Positions 51,001 through 62,600 of a DNA stretch of 64,000 nt are shown here, piece by piece. Numbering within the stretch: the stretch's first letter is position 1; each line of letters begins with the position of its first letter. The notes beneath the pieces were generated by a model that saw nothing but the letters and a program-made list of their open reading frames with translations, was not told where the DNA came from and searched no databases. The translations under genes were made by a program, and so were the position numbers. Origin of the DNA: Meloidogyne chitwoodi (lineage: Eukaryota > Nematoda > Chromadorea > Rhabditida > Meloidogynidae); assembly GCA_015183035.1 (NCBI GenBank), contig JACZZP010000017.1:930001-994000 (forward strand). The letters run 5' to 3'.

Positions 51001-52528
51001 ATTCTGTAGAAGAATTATTAAATAATAATAATGAAAAAGAAGGTAAATTTTAATTAATTAAAATAAAAAATATTTAATTAGATAATGATGATGTTAATTT
51101 ACTTCGACAAATTTTAAAATCAAAAAAACAACCAATTCAACAATTTCGGCATTTTAATGTAGATCAAAATGGTCAAAGAATTGTAGATAGTGGAGTAAGA
51201 ACAATTCGTTCAAAAATTCATTCAAATAATAAAAATATACCAATTAAAATTAGTAATTAATTAAATAAATATTAAAATAATTAAATTAAAAAAAAGGAAA
51301 TCCAAAAGCAAGAAGAGCAACATGTCCAGAAATTTGGTTAAGTGAAGCAGAAAATGAAGAAAGATTAATTATAAGTTGTGCAGTCAGACTTTTTGGATGT
51401 AATTCTGTTGGGAAAAAGTTAATAGCTAAACAGGCAATTTGTTTTTTAATTTACTATATATTTTTAATTTAAAGACCTTTAAATAATTAAAAAATAAAAT
51501 AATATTTTAATAAAATATTTATTTATTTATTTTTAAAGTTAGCTTCATTAGCTGAAGTATGTCCACCAGATGATGGAATTGTTTCAACAGGTAATATATT
51601 AAAATATAAAAAATATAATTAATTATTAAAGATTGTGAAGATGTTCAACGTCCTTATCAAACTGTTTCTTTTTTATTAAATGAACATGAAATTAATATGC
51701 AAATAATTCAAGGTTCACTTCTTCCTCAGGTAAAATTTTTTTTTAATTAAAAAAATAATATTATTTTTTAATTTTTTAGAGTCAAAAAGGATTATCTGAT
51801 TCATTTGAAGAATTTACTATTTTTGCAGGTAAGATAATTATTTATTTTTTTATTAAATTTATTTATTTTTTCTAAAGTTGTTTATTCTGTTGATAATAGA
51901 GAATCTTTTATTCGTGCAGCACAAATATTATATAGACTTTATGGTGATCAAAAAATAGCAAAAAGAGGACAAAAAATTGGAAATAAAAAGAAAACAATGG
52001 AAAATACATTTTTACCTCTTATTTTGGTTTTTTCTAAATTTTATTAAAAAAAATTAATTTTAGATTGCAAATAAAAGTGATTTACAACGAAAAAGAAGAA
52101 TTAATTCAATTGGTTAAATTAAAAAAAAATAATTAAATTTAAAATATTTTAGAGGGAAAAATGTTAGCTAAAATATATAAATGTCCTTTTGTCGAAATGT
52201 CTGCTTTACTTTCTGCTAATGTAGATATATTATGGAATGAAGTAATACGTAAACTTTACAAATATGAACAAGTAAAAAATAAAAATTTAAAAATAAATGA
52301 ATAATAAAATTAATTATTTTGAACAGATTGTAGATCATTTTATAGTGGAAAAACAAGAAAGTAATGAAATAAATGAATTAACTGTCCGACCACCGGTCAA
52401 AACTTGAAATAATTTCATTTTTAATTCAATTTATTTTTTTTTAGTTTATTGGCCGAATAATGGAAAGAACAAGACGTTTTGCAAAGTCTTGTGAAGATTG
52501 GATTACAACAAAAATTGTAGCTAGTTAA
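48060..52528 (+). CDS. RGK-like (Rad/Gem/Rem-type) small GTPase, divergent
   Basis: Starts at ATG 48060 with a Ser/Arg-rich N-terminus (RHQARRVSLPNSLINN; RSPRSRTPNSLSPKIG), long introns, and a DDFKWTDVDGFYGRKNSIPL segment. The G domain begins about 51370: RLFGCNSVGKKLIAKQ at the P-loop, then EEFTIFAVVYSVDNRESFIR, LPLILIANKSDLQRKR (NKxD, G4) and CPFVEMSALLSANVDILWNE (SA, G5). It ends RRFAKSCEDWITTKIVAS without a CAAX box; the TAA is at 52526-52528. A Ras-like domain with long N-terminus, basic C-terminus and no prenyl motif is typical of RGK proteins, which bind calmodulin/14-3-3 and inhibit voltage-gated Ca2+ channels. The P-loop has GKK in place of GKS/T and the DxxG motif is not recognisable. 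Confidence 0.75.
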
Positions 52529-52843
52529 AAAATAATGTTAATGCTCAATCACTTTATTTTTAACGAAAATATATAATTTCATTAATATTATTTTGATTAA
52601 AAGCTCTTTTTTGTTTGGAAAAAATACTTTTATTAATAATTATTCATAAATTTTTGTAAAGGAGTCACAGATCAAAAAATTTTAAAAAATTAATCAAAAA
52701 TTTAATTTATTATGTTTATAATTTCATAAAAATAGTTTAAAGAAATATTAAACCCGAAAGGAAAGCAAAAATAGTATAGTAATTTTATATATTTAAATTA
52801 TTATTACTTAGAATATTATTTAATCTTTATTATAAAATATTAT
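52529..52843. other. convergent intergenic region
   Basis: AT-rich sequence between the GTPase and CHORD-CS gene ends. No feature is seen. Confidence 0.45.
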
Positions 52844-53891
52844 TTAATCTTCATCAACAGTGCAAAAAGCTCCCCCCTCAGTATCATCATCCTCAGAAGT
52901 ACAAATAGCTCCATCTTCATCCTTATCATGACAAAGACGAGGCCAACGCTCACGGTTTGTTTGCTTCAGAATAATTTCCACTTTTTTCTCGCTAATCAAC
53001 ATCTAATAATTATTAATATATTATTATATGTATAAGTAATTTTTTAATAAAGTATCCTAAAAGAAAAAAATATATACCAAACTCTCAGATGGTAAAATCT
53101 CTGCATAAAGTTCAAAGTGCCTAACAGTCTCTTTAAGGCCAAAACCATGAGCAATAACAACATCAAGTTTGAGCCCATCACTTACAACACGTGTTCCTTG
53201 TGGCACAGTAGAGCGGCAAAAAATACTTAAATGCACATGGCCCCCACGGTAGAACCAATCTTGGAGAATACCTTCATCTACTTTTTGACGCTGATTGTGA
53301 AATATTGTTTAATTTTAAAATTTAGAATATACAATGATCCATTGATGAGAGCCCCGAGTACATCCAAGTAAATTAGTCGTTTTACGTCCACAACAAGTCC
53401 AATGTTGTTGATGATTATGTAAATACTGATATTGAGATGCACTATTATTTGAAACTATTGCAGCAGTAGAGTTAGGATCACGAGAAGCTGGTAATCCTCT
53501 ATGATGAACACAAACTGATTGAAAAGCGTCTTTATCTTTGCAAACCTAATAATATTAAAAAAATTAATAAAATTTTACAAAAAAATTTAACTATTAAAAA
53601 TACATATAAATATTTTATTAGAAAATTTTTACCAAAGTACATCCATTATTTTTACAAACTGCCCCGATAAGATTCTCCATATTCATTTCATTCTGAGGAC
53701 ATTTATTAAAAGTATATTGGCGTCTTTCAAGAACTTTTTTGGCAGCCTAAGAAAAAATTAATAAATAAAAATAAAAAACTTACCAAATTAACATAAAGAG
53801 GAATTAAAATTGTTCTACGTTTAGATTCAATTTGGCCTTTAGATTTCATTTTTTGAACATTTTTAGAAGCAGAACCTTGATTATAATACAT
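52844..53891 (-). CDS. CHORD-CS domain protein (CHORDC1/melusin-like co-chaperone)
   Basis: Starts at ATG 53891 (MYYNQGSASKNVQKMKSKGQ), with five later exons in phase and a TAA at 52844. One Cys/His-rich CHORD is visible: VCKNNGCTL, then VCVHHRGLPASRDP, and HWTCCGRKTTNLLGCTRGSH. A CS (p23-like) domain follows: ILQDWFYRGGHVHLSIFCRS, LKLDVVIAHGF, HFELYAEILP, and SEKKVEIILKQTNRERWPRL. The tail is acidic and ends in GGAFCTVDED. CHORD-CS proteins are Hsp90 co-chaperones that act with Sgt1 or Rar1-type partners. Typical animal CHORDC1 has two CHORDs; only one is seen here. The N-terminal Lys-rich part is unique. Confidence 0.82.
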
Positions 53892-54211
53892 ATTGCAGTA
53901 ATCAATAGTAGTGTAAAATGATAATTTTAAAATAAAACAAAAATAACGTAAAAGAATTTCTTTAGAGAAAAGATTAAATATCTTAAAAGCAAAGTTAATA
54001 AATAAATAAATATTTTAAATTAATAGTTTTGGCATAATGTTACTTTATTTCTTAAAATCTTTTTCTTTAACTATTTTCTCTCTAGTTTATTGTAAACATT
54101 TATTTTTTTTTAAATTAAATATTAAAAATTTAATTAATTATTCTGATCCAATTATTATTTGCTTGATTAAAATATATTGCTTTATTTTATTATTAAGATA
54201 CTAACTGATCA
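53892..54211. promoter_or_regulatory. divergent intergenic region
   Basis: About 320 bp between the CHORD-CS gene (-) and an unknown gene (+). It is a likely two-way promoter, without a recognisable motif. Confidence 0.3.
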
Positions 54212-55060
54212 ATGTCTTATTACATAATTGAGGAATTATTTGAAATTGCTCGCCTTTTTGCGGATTATATGGAAGCTGATAGTCATTGTGATAACCGCAG
54301 ACATGTTTTTCAGGTATTTATTTTATATTTTTCTAAATATTTTTCTTTATTAAAGGAAGGGAATAAAACTGCCATAATATTTAGCGACATAACTAACTTC
54401 TTTAAAAATTATTTAAAACAAGATTTCATCGATGTTAATTTAAAAGAGAGAAGTGAACTTGCCTATTTACTTTTTGGTTGCCTAAGAGAATTTTTTATTT
54501 CAATTTTTGATACTAATTATGATATAAAAAATGGTGATTTGTATATCTGGCTGAAAAAAGAACCATTTTTGGATGAACTTATGGTGAGTAATTAATTAAA
54601 TTTTTAATTTGAATGAATCATCATGAGAGTTTTACGATTAATAAAAATCTAAAAAAAGGAAAATAATTATAAAATAAAATACTTATATTATTGAATAAAA
54701 ATCTAAAAATTATTTTGAAAATATCGACGATAGTATCAATACATAATTAAGCTTAGGTGACCAGTTTAAGCATTATTTTTAAGATTATTTTAAAAATTAA
54801 TAATAAAATTACAGGTCACACTCTTTTTAAAAAAATATAACTATATAATTGACAACAAATTGCGAGAAGAATTTGAAAATAGTAAAACAATATCCTCATT
54901 ATTAACTTCAACACATGGGAATCCTAAAAATTTAATTATGGCTATTGAAAATAAAAATAAAGAGAAGAAGATTAATGGACATTCTATTCCTTCAAATGAG
55001 GCAAAAATTGATCATGTTGATTTTGAAAATTTTTATAATAACTCTGTGTATTTTCAGTGA
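54212..55060 (+). CDS. small protein of unknown family
   Basis: ATG 54212 opens MSYYIIEELFEIARLFADYM EADSHCDNRRHVFQ. A possible 42-nt intron (54314-54355, GTATTT..AAAG) is exactly 14 codons with no stop, so both spliced and unspliced mRNAs stay in frame. The protein continues EGNKTAIIFSDITNFFKNYL, ELAYLLFGCLREFFISIFDT, WLKKEPFLDELM, then after a second intron (GTGAGT at 54582 to the AG before 54814) VTLFLKKYNYIIDNKLREEF and a polar tail ending FENFYNNSVYFQ. It is mostly helical by composition and has no signal peptide or domain I can name. It lies 90 bp from the palindrome described separately. Confidence 0.55.
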
Positions 55061-55150
55061 TTTTACAAAACTGATAATTTATTGTTAATTTTTCAATTTG
55101 TGAAAATTTCACAACTACTTTTTGAAATTATTCAACTATTTATTATTTTC

Positions 55151-55489
55151 AAAAGCATGTTATCGTTAGATTTATTACGGTATAATTAAATTAAAAAATT
55201 TAACTATCTCTTAGCCAGCATTTGAAATTAACGGCCCTTCAGAGAGCGCGGCAATGACAGTTTGTTTCGTTTCTTTGTTATTGGACATTGTCCCAGCTAA
55301 TGGTAAATAAATATAAATAATAAAGTTAAAAATATTTTTATTTTAGACGTTTGTGTTTTATGTTGTATAACCATATCAGGGGTAGTATTTCCCGTTGGGG
55401 GTATTGAATCAAAACTCAAAGCTGCTTCGAGAGCAAGGATTAAAAATATAATAATGCATGAAGATAACACCAAAGATTGGGATGGATAG
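55151..55489 (+). pseudogene. promoterless 3' fragment of the Lon-domain minigene (inverted copy)
   Basis: This arm of the palindrome repeats the final exons: PAFEINGPSESAAMTVCFVS LLLDIVPAN, a short GTAAAT..TTTTAG intron, and DVCVLCCITISGVVFPVGGI then ESKLKAASRARIKNII, ending in TAG at 55487-55489. The upstream exon containing the start is missing from this side, so on its own it is a truncated copy. Confidence 0.7.
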
Positions 55490-56314
55490 ACGAAAAACAG
55501 AAGGAAGAATTTAATCCTGTTTTTGTTCGAAATTTTATTCGTTTTTCGATTTGTATTTTCTAACTATAAGAATATCGTAACGTACGCTGACATCAAGGAA
55601 ACAATTGAAAAAATTCAAAAAATGATATTATATAATTTTATTCAACGATATGTAATTTCATTTATTTATATTATTTTGTGGTTATTCCTCTTTTACCGAT
55701 AATTTATTGTTAATTTTTCAAAACGTAGTGAAAATTTCACAAATTGAAAAATTAACAATAAATTATCGGTAAAAGAGGAATAACCACAAAATAATATAAA
55801 TAAATGAAATTACATATCGTTGAATAAAATTATATAATATCATTTTTTGAATTTTTTCAATTGTTTCCTTGATGTCAGCGTACGTTACGATATTCTTATA
55901 GTTAGAAAATACAAATCGAAAAACGAATAAAATTTCGAACAAAAACAGGATTAAATTCTTCCTTCTGTTTTTCGTCTATCCATCCCAATCTTTGGTGTTA
56001 TCTTCATGCATTATTATATTTTTAATCCTTGCTCTCGAAGCAGCTTTGAGTTTTGATTCAATACCCCCAACGGGAAATACTACCCCTGATATGGTTATAC
56101 AACATAAAACACAAACGTCTAAAATAAAAATATTTTTAACTTTATTATTTATATTTATTTACCATTAGCTGGGACAATGTCCAATAACAAAGAAACGAAA
56201 CAAACTGTCATTGCCGCGCTCTCTGAAGGGCCGTTAATTTCAAATGCTGGCTAAGAGATAGTTAAATTTTTTAATTTAATTATATCGTAATAAATCTAAC
56301 GATAACATGCTTTT
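55151..56314. repeat. near-perfect palindrome, two 571-bp arms around 22-bp spacer
   Basis: Left arm 55151-55721 is the reverse complement of 55744-56314. Reading both arms I find only one mismatch (ATTACGGTATA against ATTACGATATA). The spacer is 55722-55743. Each arm contains the last two exons of the Lon-domain minigene, with the minus-strand copy being the complete gene. Confidence 0.95.
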
Positions 56315-56497
56315 CTGCTGAATCTTTGCACTCGGTATATAATCCCAAAAATTTATCAGTATAAAATCGAGCCTTTTTCGCAGCAATTTGCATCTTGGGT
56401 AAAACACTTCCAATTATTGTCAATGGTGGGGAAATAGGTACCTATAATAAAAAATAAAATTTACAAGAACATTATTAGTATTTAGATTCATCGTCAT
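55976..56497 (-). CDS. Lon-protease proteolytic-domain-only minigene, catalytic Lys missing
   Basis: A model from ATG 56497 (MTMNLNTNN) through four small exons gives VPISPPLTIIGSVLPKMQIA, KKARFYTDKFLGLYTECKDS AEKHVI, PAFEINGPSESAAMTVCFVS, LLLDIVPAND, then VCVLCCITISGVVFPVGGIE SKLKAASRARIKNIIMHEDN TKDWDG and TAG at 55976. This is the C-terminal P domain of Lon (LONP): canonical Lon has DGPSAG, MTGEITLSGLVLPVGGIKEK, and AAHRAGIK. The Ser of GPS is kept, but GGIKEK reads GGIESK, so the catalytic Lys is replaced by Glu, and MTGE reads VLCC. No ATPase or N-domain is present. It resembles peroxisomal LONP2 more than mitochondrial Lon in this region. It may be a non-catalytic paralog or a decaying duplicate. 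Confidence 0.72.
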
Positions 56498-56695
56498 TAT
56501 TTTTTAAAAATCGAGCAGAAGGAAAAATTCAATGAATTTTCTTTTTTTTTAATAATAAAAAGTTTAAGCATTATATTTTTAATTAAGCATAAAGTTCAAT
56601 TACTAAAAAATTAAAATGAAAACAAGAATAAAAACAACAAATTTTTAACAGTATTTTTGGAGGATTTTTTCTTTTTCACTTTTATTTTGCCTTTT

Positions 56696-59600
56696 TCAAC
56701 CACGACGACTAAATTTTAGAAAGCCCAATTCTTTTATAGCTTTATATTGATCAGGAATCTTAATTTTGAAAAAATTAAAATAACATTTTTCTAAATAAAC
56801 CTCCATTAATGCATTTAAAGCAAAGGACGCTTCTGGGTTAGGTACATTGAACATTACCTACAAAATTAAAAAAAAAAGATAAGAAATAAATTTATGATCA
56901 TTTAATAAATATATAATTTGTAAATGATTTATTTATAACCTTATGGAAGTCAACAAAGTGAAAGTTGTCAAACAAACGTTTTGGTAGTGTCTCATCAAAA
57001 CGTGTCATCATATCCCATGGTCCATCTCCAACACCAACCCTTAAATTTTAATTTTTTTATGATTTTTAAATTAAAATTATTCTTAGATTTAAGATTATTG
57101 TTTTACAATAAATTATATAAATTTTTAATATTTAAATTTACATTATAATAGAAAGAGGATAGCGTGATGCTTGTGCAATTGCTTTTTGATTGATTTTCTC
57201 ATTAGTTACCTAAAAATATTTTTATTAATTATTTAAAATTAAAGAAATACTTGTCCATCAGCTACAATAACTAAAATATGATATGAATGTTTTTCTTCAC
57301 AAATTTCTATAGCACGTTCAATTAAAGGAACAAAATTAGTAGGTCCACTCATTGAAATACTAAGCATTCTTTCATTATAAACACGTAAAACTTCTTTAAA
57401 AATAAATTTTTAAAGAAATAATTATTTAAAAACAACCTTCAAATCCAAGACATGAAGCATCAATATCATCACGATCAACTAAATTAAAACAACTTTGATC
57501 TGTTGTTTCTTCATCACCAAATCCATAAACAGGAATTAAACCATCAGCATCAAAAGAAAAAAGAGTTTTTCCAACAATTTGTATTACCTTTATTTTTTTA
57601 AATTAATTAAAATAAATATAAATAACTTGTTGATATGGATTTAATTCTTGCCCTCCAAATTCATCTAAATAATGCAAAGATTTTCCATCAAATGTTCTCT
57701 CCCCTTGGTAATAATTAGAACGTGTATAGTCAATTCCAAAAATTAAATTAGAATATTCAAGACCAGCCTTAAAAATAATAATTAATTTAAATTATTTGTA
57801 GTAAATAATTATATATTTTACTTTTACTTATTTTATTCTTTATTAAAAATTACTTCTTTCATTGCATCTATTATATCTTGGAGTGTTTTAAAACGAGGTA
57901 AATTGTGTGGGCTTCCAATATTTAATGCCATAAGCAGCGAATTTCGACGTACTGGAGCACTAAATATAAAAATATATTTTAAAAAATACTTCTCTTTTTT
58001 AATAATAATTAATTAACTAACAATGATGGAGCTTCATTTTGCCTTAATTCATATTTTTCTCTTTGCCGGCGTTCTCTTTTCATAGGTTTTTTAATTATTG
58101 TTTGTTTACCCAAAGCCAAATCCTTAATTTTAATAAATTTATATTTTTTTAGTTAATAAACTTCAGCGCTTAAAAGATCCATTTTTTCAGTAACCTCAGC
58201 TGCAAAACTGACTCTAAAATTAATTTTTAATAATTAATATATTACTCTTTTTATCTAAATATTAATAACCTTTTTTCTCTTGATTCACAACGTTCACGAC
58301 TGGCACTCTTTTCACTCATTGCATTACCGTATGCCCTTCTTAAACGAGCCCAATCATGTCCTTCCTCACCTTCAAAGAGAGAAGCCTCTTCTTCTCCCCA
58401 ACCTTCAACTCCCTCTTCTCCTCTAAATTATTTTTAAGCAAAAATATTATAAATATTTAAAAAATCAAAAGAAACTTTTAAAAAAATTTCTGACCTTCCT
58501 TCCACCATAGAACGACGGCCTTCCTTTACCTTTTGTACATTTCCATATCCACGTCTCAGTCTGGCCCAATCATGACCTTCCTCTCCTTCAAACAAAGCAG
58601 CCTCCTCATCAAATGGAGCTTCTTCTCCCTCCTCACCTCTTTAAATTTAATTTTTATAAAAATATTTATTATTAAACCTTCTTTCAGTCTTCTTTTGTTC
58701 TTTTTCCTTTTGAACATTTCCATAACCACGTCTTAGCCTTGCCCAGTCATGTCCTTCAGTTTCCCCTTCAAGAATTGCAGCCTCTTCTTCAGGTGCAACT
58801 TCACCTATTTCAGCTCTAAAATAATAATAATAAAATATATTTTATTTTAGTTTAAAATAAAAATAAACCTTATAATTTGTTCAATCTTTTTTTGGACTTT
58901 TGCCTTTTCACGCATTGCATTTCCATATCCTCTTCTTAACCGTGCCCAATCATGTCCTTCTTCTCCTTCAAATAGAGCAGCTTCTTCTTCACCCCATCCT
59001 TCTTCACCCTCTTCACCTCTTAATTTTCCAAATAATTCCTTTTTACTCACTTAAAAATAACCTTTTTTCAAATTGTGGACGTTCCTTTTCTTTTTGTACA
59101 TTTCCATATCCACGTCTCAATCTAGCCCAGTCATGACCCTTTTCTGCTTCTAGTAACTCGGCTTCTTCGCATATATGTTTTACAGGTTCTTCCAAACGTG
59201 GCAAACATAGTGTTAATTCAACAAATAAATTCACATCACGTTTGGCAGATTCTAGAAGACATTCCATTTGTATAATCATTTCAGAAGCACACACAGCATT
59301 CAACATAAAAGGGCCAAGCAATTGTCGCGCAGGCAGCGTACATTGCGCATCAAATGATTGTTCCTCTCCCCGGGAAAGTGCAATACCAATTTGAATTTGT
59401 TCAGTACTAGCCTAATATTAAGAGAATAATTTTGAGAAAAAAGAAGGGAAAATAAATAAATATTCTATTTAGGTATTACCTGTGCTGTATTAAAATGTTC
59501 TTCTGATTTTCTTTTATCTTTTTTAATTATTTCTACACTTTTAATTTCTTCTTCACGTTTTAATTGAATATTTATTTGTGAATTTAATTCCTCGGTTTGT

Positions 59601-62600
59601 TTCGAATATAATTCTATTTTATCGTCAACACGTAAATAAACACGAATTAAATAAATTGGAGCTTCATCTTCTTGATTTGGCTTGTTTAATGTAAAGAATG
59701 TTTCACCAGTATCCATTTGACTAGAAGCAAAACAATTAATTGAATAATGACCTCCATAACGTGGTTCTCTTTTTATTAATTCTGCTTCTAATCCTTTATG
59801 TTGAGGTCTTTGTAAAACAATATTTGTGCCTAATTGTTGTTGCCCTGCTTCTTTTGCTTTAAATATTTGTGGTTCTATTCGATTAATATCCCGAAGGATT
59901 ATTTGTGTAGAAAGTTCATTTTCTCTAAATTTTTCCAAAAGTTGTTGGCATTCAACATAAGCATCTCCAGCTTTTGAGCATATTAATTTTAATGGCTCTC
60001 CCGTCCTTGGAATAATTATTCTCTTTTCTGGTGCAAACTCTACTGCCTCAGGTCGTAACCAAACAATTAAAGGTAAATCTATTCTTTTATCACTACTTGC
60101 ACCTGTGCTGTGTTGAAAATGACCTCCATATCGTGGTTCCCATTTTGTGTAATCAGGTGCTTGTAACCAATGATCTGGACGTCGAAGCTGGACATTATTG
60201 AGTTGTTCAACTTCTTTACTTTCTGTTATATGAACAGATGGGGTTGGACCCTCCAAAATTCTAGAAGCTATTAATCTAAGTGGCACAGCTGCTGCAAATG
60301 GCTCCAATCTCTGTAAAGCTGTAGTTGTTGAAATTGATGTCTCAGAACTTGCTCTTGCATTTAAGGTTATTGGTTCTCCCTTTCTATCCAATGGACGTGC
60401 ACATTCACTGTCAAATGTTGTTACAATAGGATTTAATAATTGTTTGTGTAATGCAATATGAGCATCTCCAGCAGCAAGTAATTGTTTTGTATGACGCCCA
60501 CCAAAAAGAGAATCAGGCAATATAACTGGAATTTCCAAAAATTGATCAGATTTGTGCCATTGAGTGTTTGTGTGCTCGTGCTCAGTGCTCGATTGGTGTG
60601 TGTGCAATTGTGCAAGTGAGGGACCAGCACGCGCAATTGGCAAAGTTATTTTTGTGTCTAATTCAGCTTGTGGGACAGAGCGCATTTCTTGTGTCAAAAA
60701 TAGAGTTTCCGTTTTCGATGCCAAACTTCGATATTGAGGCTGTGGACCAACCAAAATTTGAGGTACAAAAATTATTTTTTCATTGCCCAATTGTCTAGGG
60801 CTATCATCTCTTAAATCAACATTAACAATTGCTGAAATATATCCTGCCCTTCTAGTATTTTGAATATATTGCCCTCCAAAAAGTGGTTCCCAAATTGTAT
60901 GATGTGTTTCTTCTATTTTATTATCTCTCAAATAAGTGGAACTCAACATTATGGAATGAGCTTGACTTTCATAAACTCTAAATGGTTCTTCTGGTCTTTC
61001 TTCTCTGGCACAAACTCTAATTAAAGGTGGGGCTCTCTCAAATTCTGAAACTTTGCTTAAAGCACTATTTAATTGTTGTTGTTCTTTTGAACTTGCTTTA
61101 CTTCCTAAAATTAATGGCTCTGTTAAACGAGCAATCCAAAGAATTAATTCTGTTTCTAAATCATCAGGTAAAGGTTTTTTCTTTGTAATTATTTCTTCTT
61201 TTAAATATTCTTCTTTACTCATAGCTTTGGTATTAAGAATTTCTTTATTAGTTGGACGTGGTTCCCATTGAGTAAATAATATTTGATCAGAAGATGGTAA
61301 TTTTGAATATTGAAAATGAATATTTTCTTCTCTTTCTTTTACTTCTTTTGTTTTAAGCAAAGTCCCAAAAGTTCCAAAATTTGGCCAAAAACGAGTAAAT
61401 GATGCCTCTTCTTTAATTTGTTCACGAGACCAACTTTGTGTTAAATTATATTGTTCATGTTTTGGTTCATTTAATTTTAAATAAACGGGGGCCAATTCTC
61501 TTGCACAACGAATACATCTAAGTGCTGGTGATGGAGAAGAATCAATTTGTCTTTGAAGTTGGAATAGTTGAATGGCATTAATAAAACCAGTTGCTTTTGT
61601 GTGAAGAAATACACGGCCACCAAATGTAGGGATGAGTACAAGTATTTCTGAATTTTCTATTTTATCAGGCTGATTCCAATGACAAGTTATGCTTTCTTCA
61701 GTTAATGAGGGTTCGCGCAGTTCATCACTTTTTGTACTAGAATGTGTGCGTACCCAATGCGTATATATTGGCGCCGCTTCTGCAACAATGGGACGCTGCA
61801 TTGTAATTTGTATTTGCTGCTCAGCCGCTTCCGCCTCGCGCATTTGCAGTTTTAACCCAGGAAGTTTATTTGCCTCCCAAATTGTTAGGTAACTGTGTGA
61901 TACTTTTAATTTATCACATTCCAATTCACGTAGAATTGTTAAATATTCATCTCCAGCATTTTCTGTTTTTAATTTAAATTGTCCACCCCATTGTGCTATT
62001 GGCCAAATATATTTACTTTCTTCTATTTGTAAATATTTATTAAATTCTAAACAAATATTAATTTTAACATCTTTAACTTCTTTTGTTTTTAATTTATTTT
62101 CTTGTCCAATATTTGGAAGAATAAATGTTTTTATTATTTTTTCATTTTGTTCTAATTTTTGTTTTGATTCTATTAAATAAGAATTAATTAAAGAAGATGA
62201 TTTAGTAGTCTTTAAAATTAAAGAAGGATATTTATTTGTAATTTTTAATTTAATTTCATTTTTATTAAAATCTTCTCTTCTTTTTATTAATTCTTTAATT
62301 AAAGATAATTCAATTAATTCACTTTCTTCTGTTTTTAAATTAATTCCAGAAATTAATAATGGAATATTTTTTATAAATAATATTTTCTGATGATTATCAG
62401 AAGATGAATTAAATTCATAATTAATAAAAAAATAATTTTCAGAAGATTCTTTTATTTTAAATAATTCAGGAAATATTTCATGTGCCCATTTTCTTTTAAT
62501 TGATACTCCAAATGTTTGTTCTGATTTTTGTAATAAATAATTACCAATTTTTTCTTCTTTTCCACTTGCTAATATTTTTATAATTTTTTCTTCTTTTATA

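Noticed and set aside
58533..61892. plus-strand open frames inside the copine gene
   Set aside because: They are antisense to the continuous minus-strand coding exon with copine and repeat motifs.
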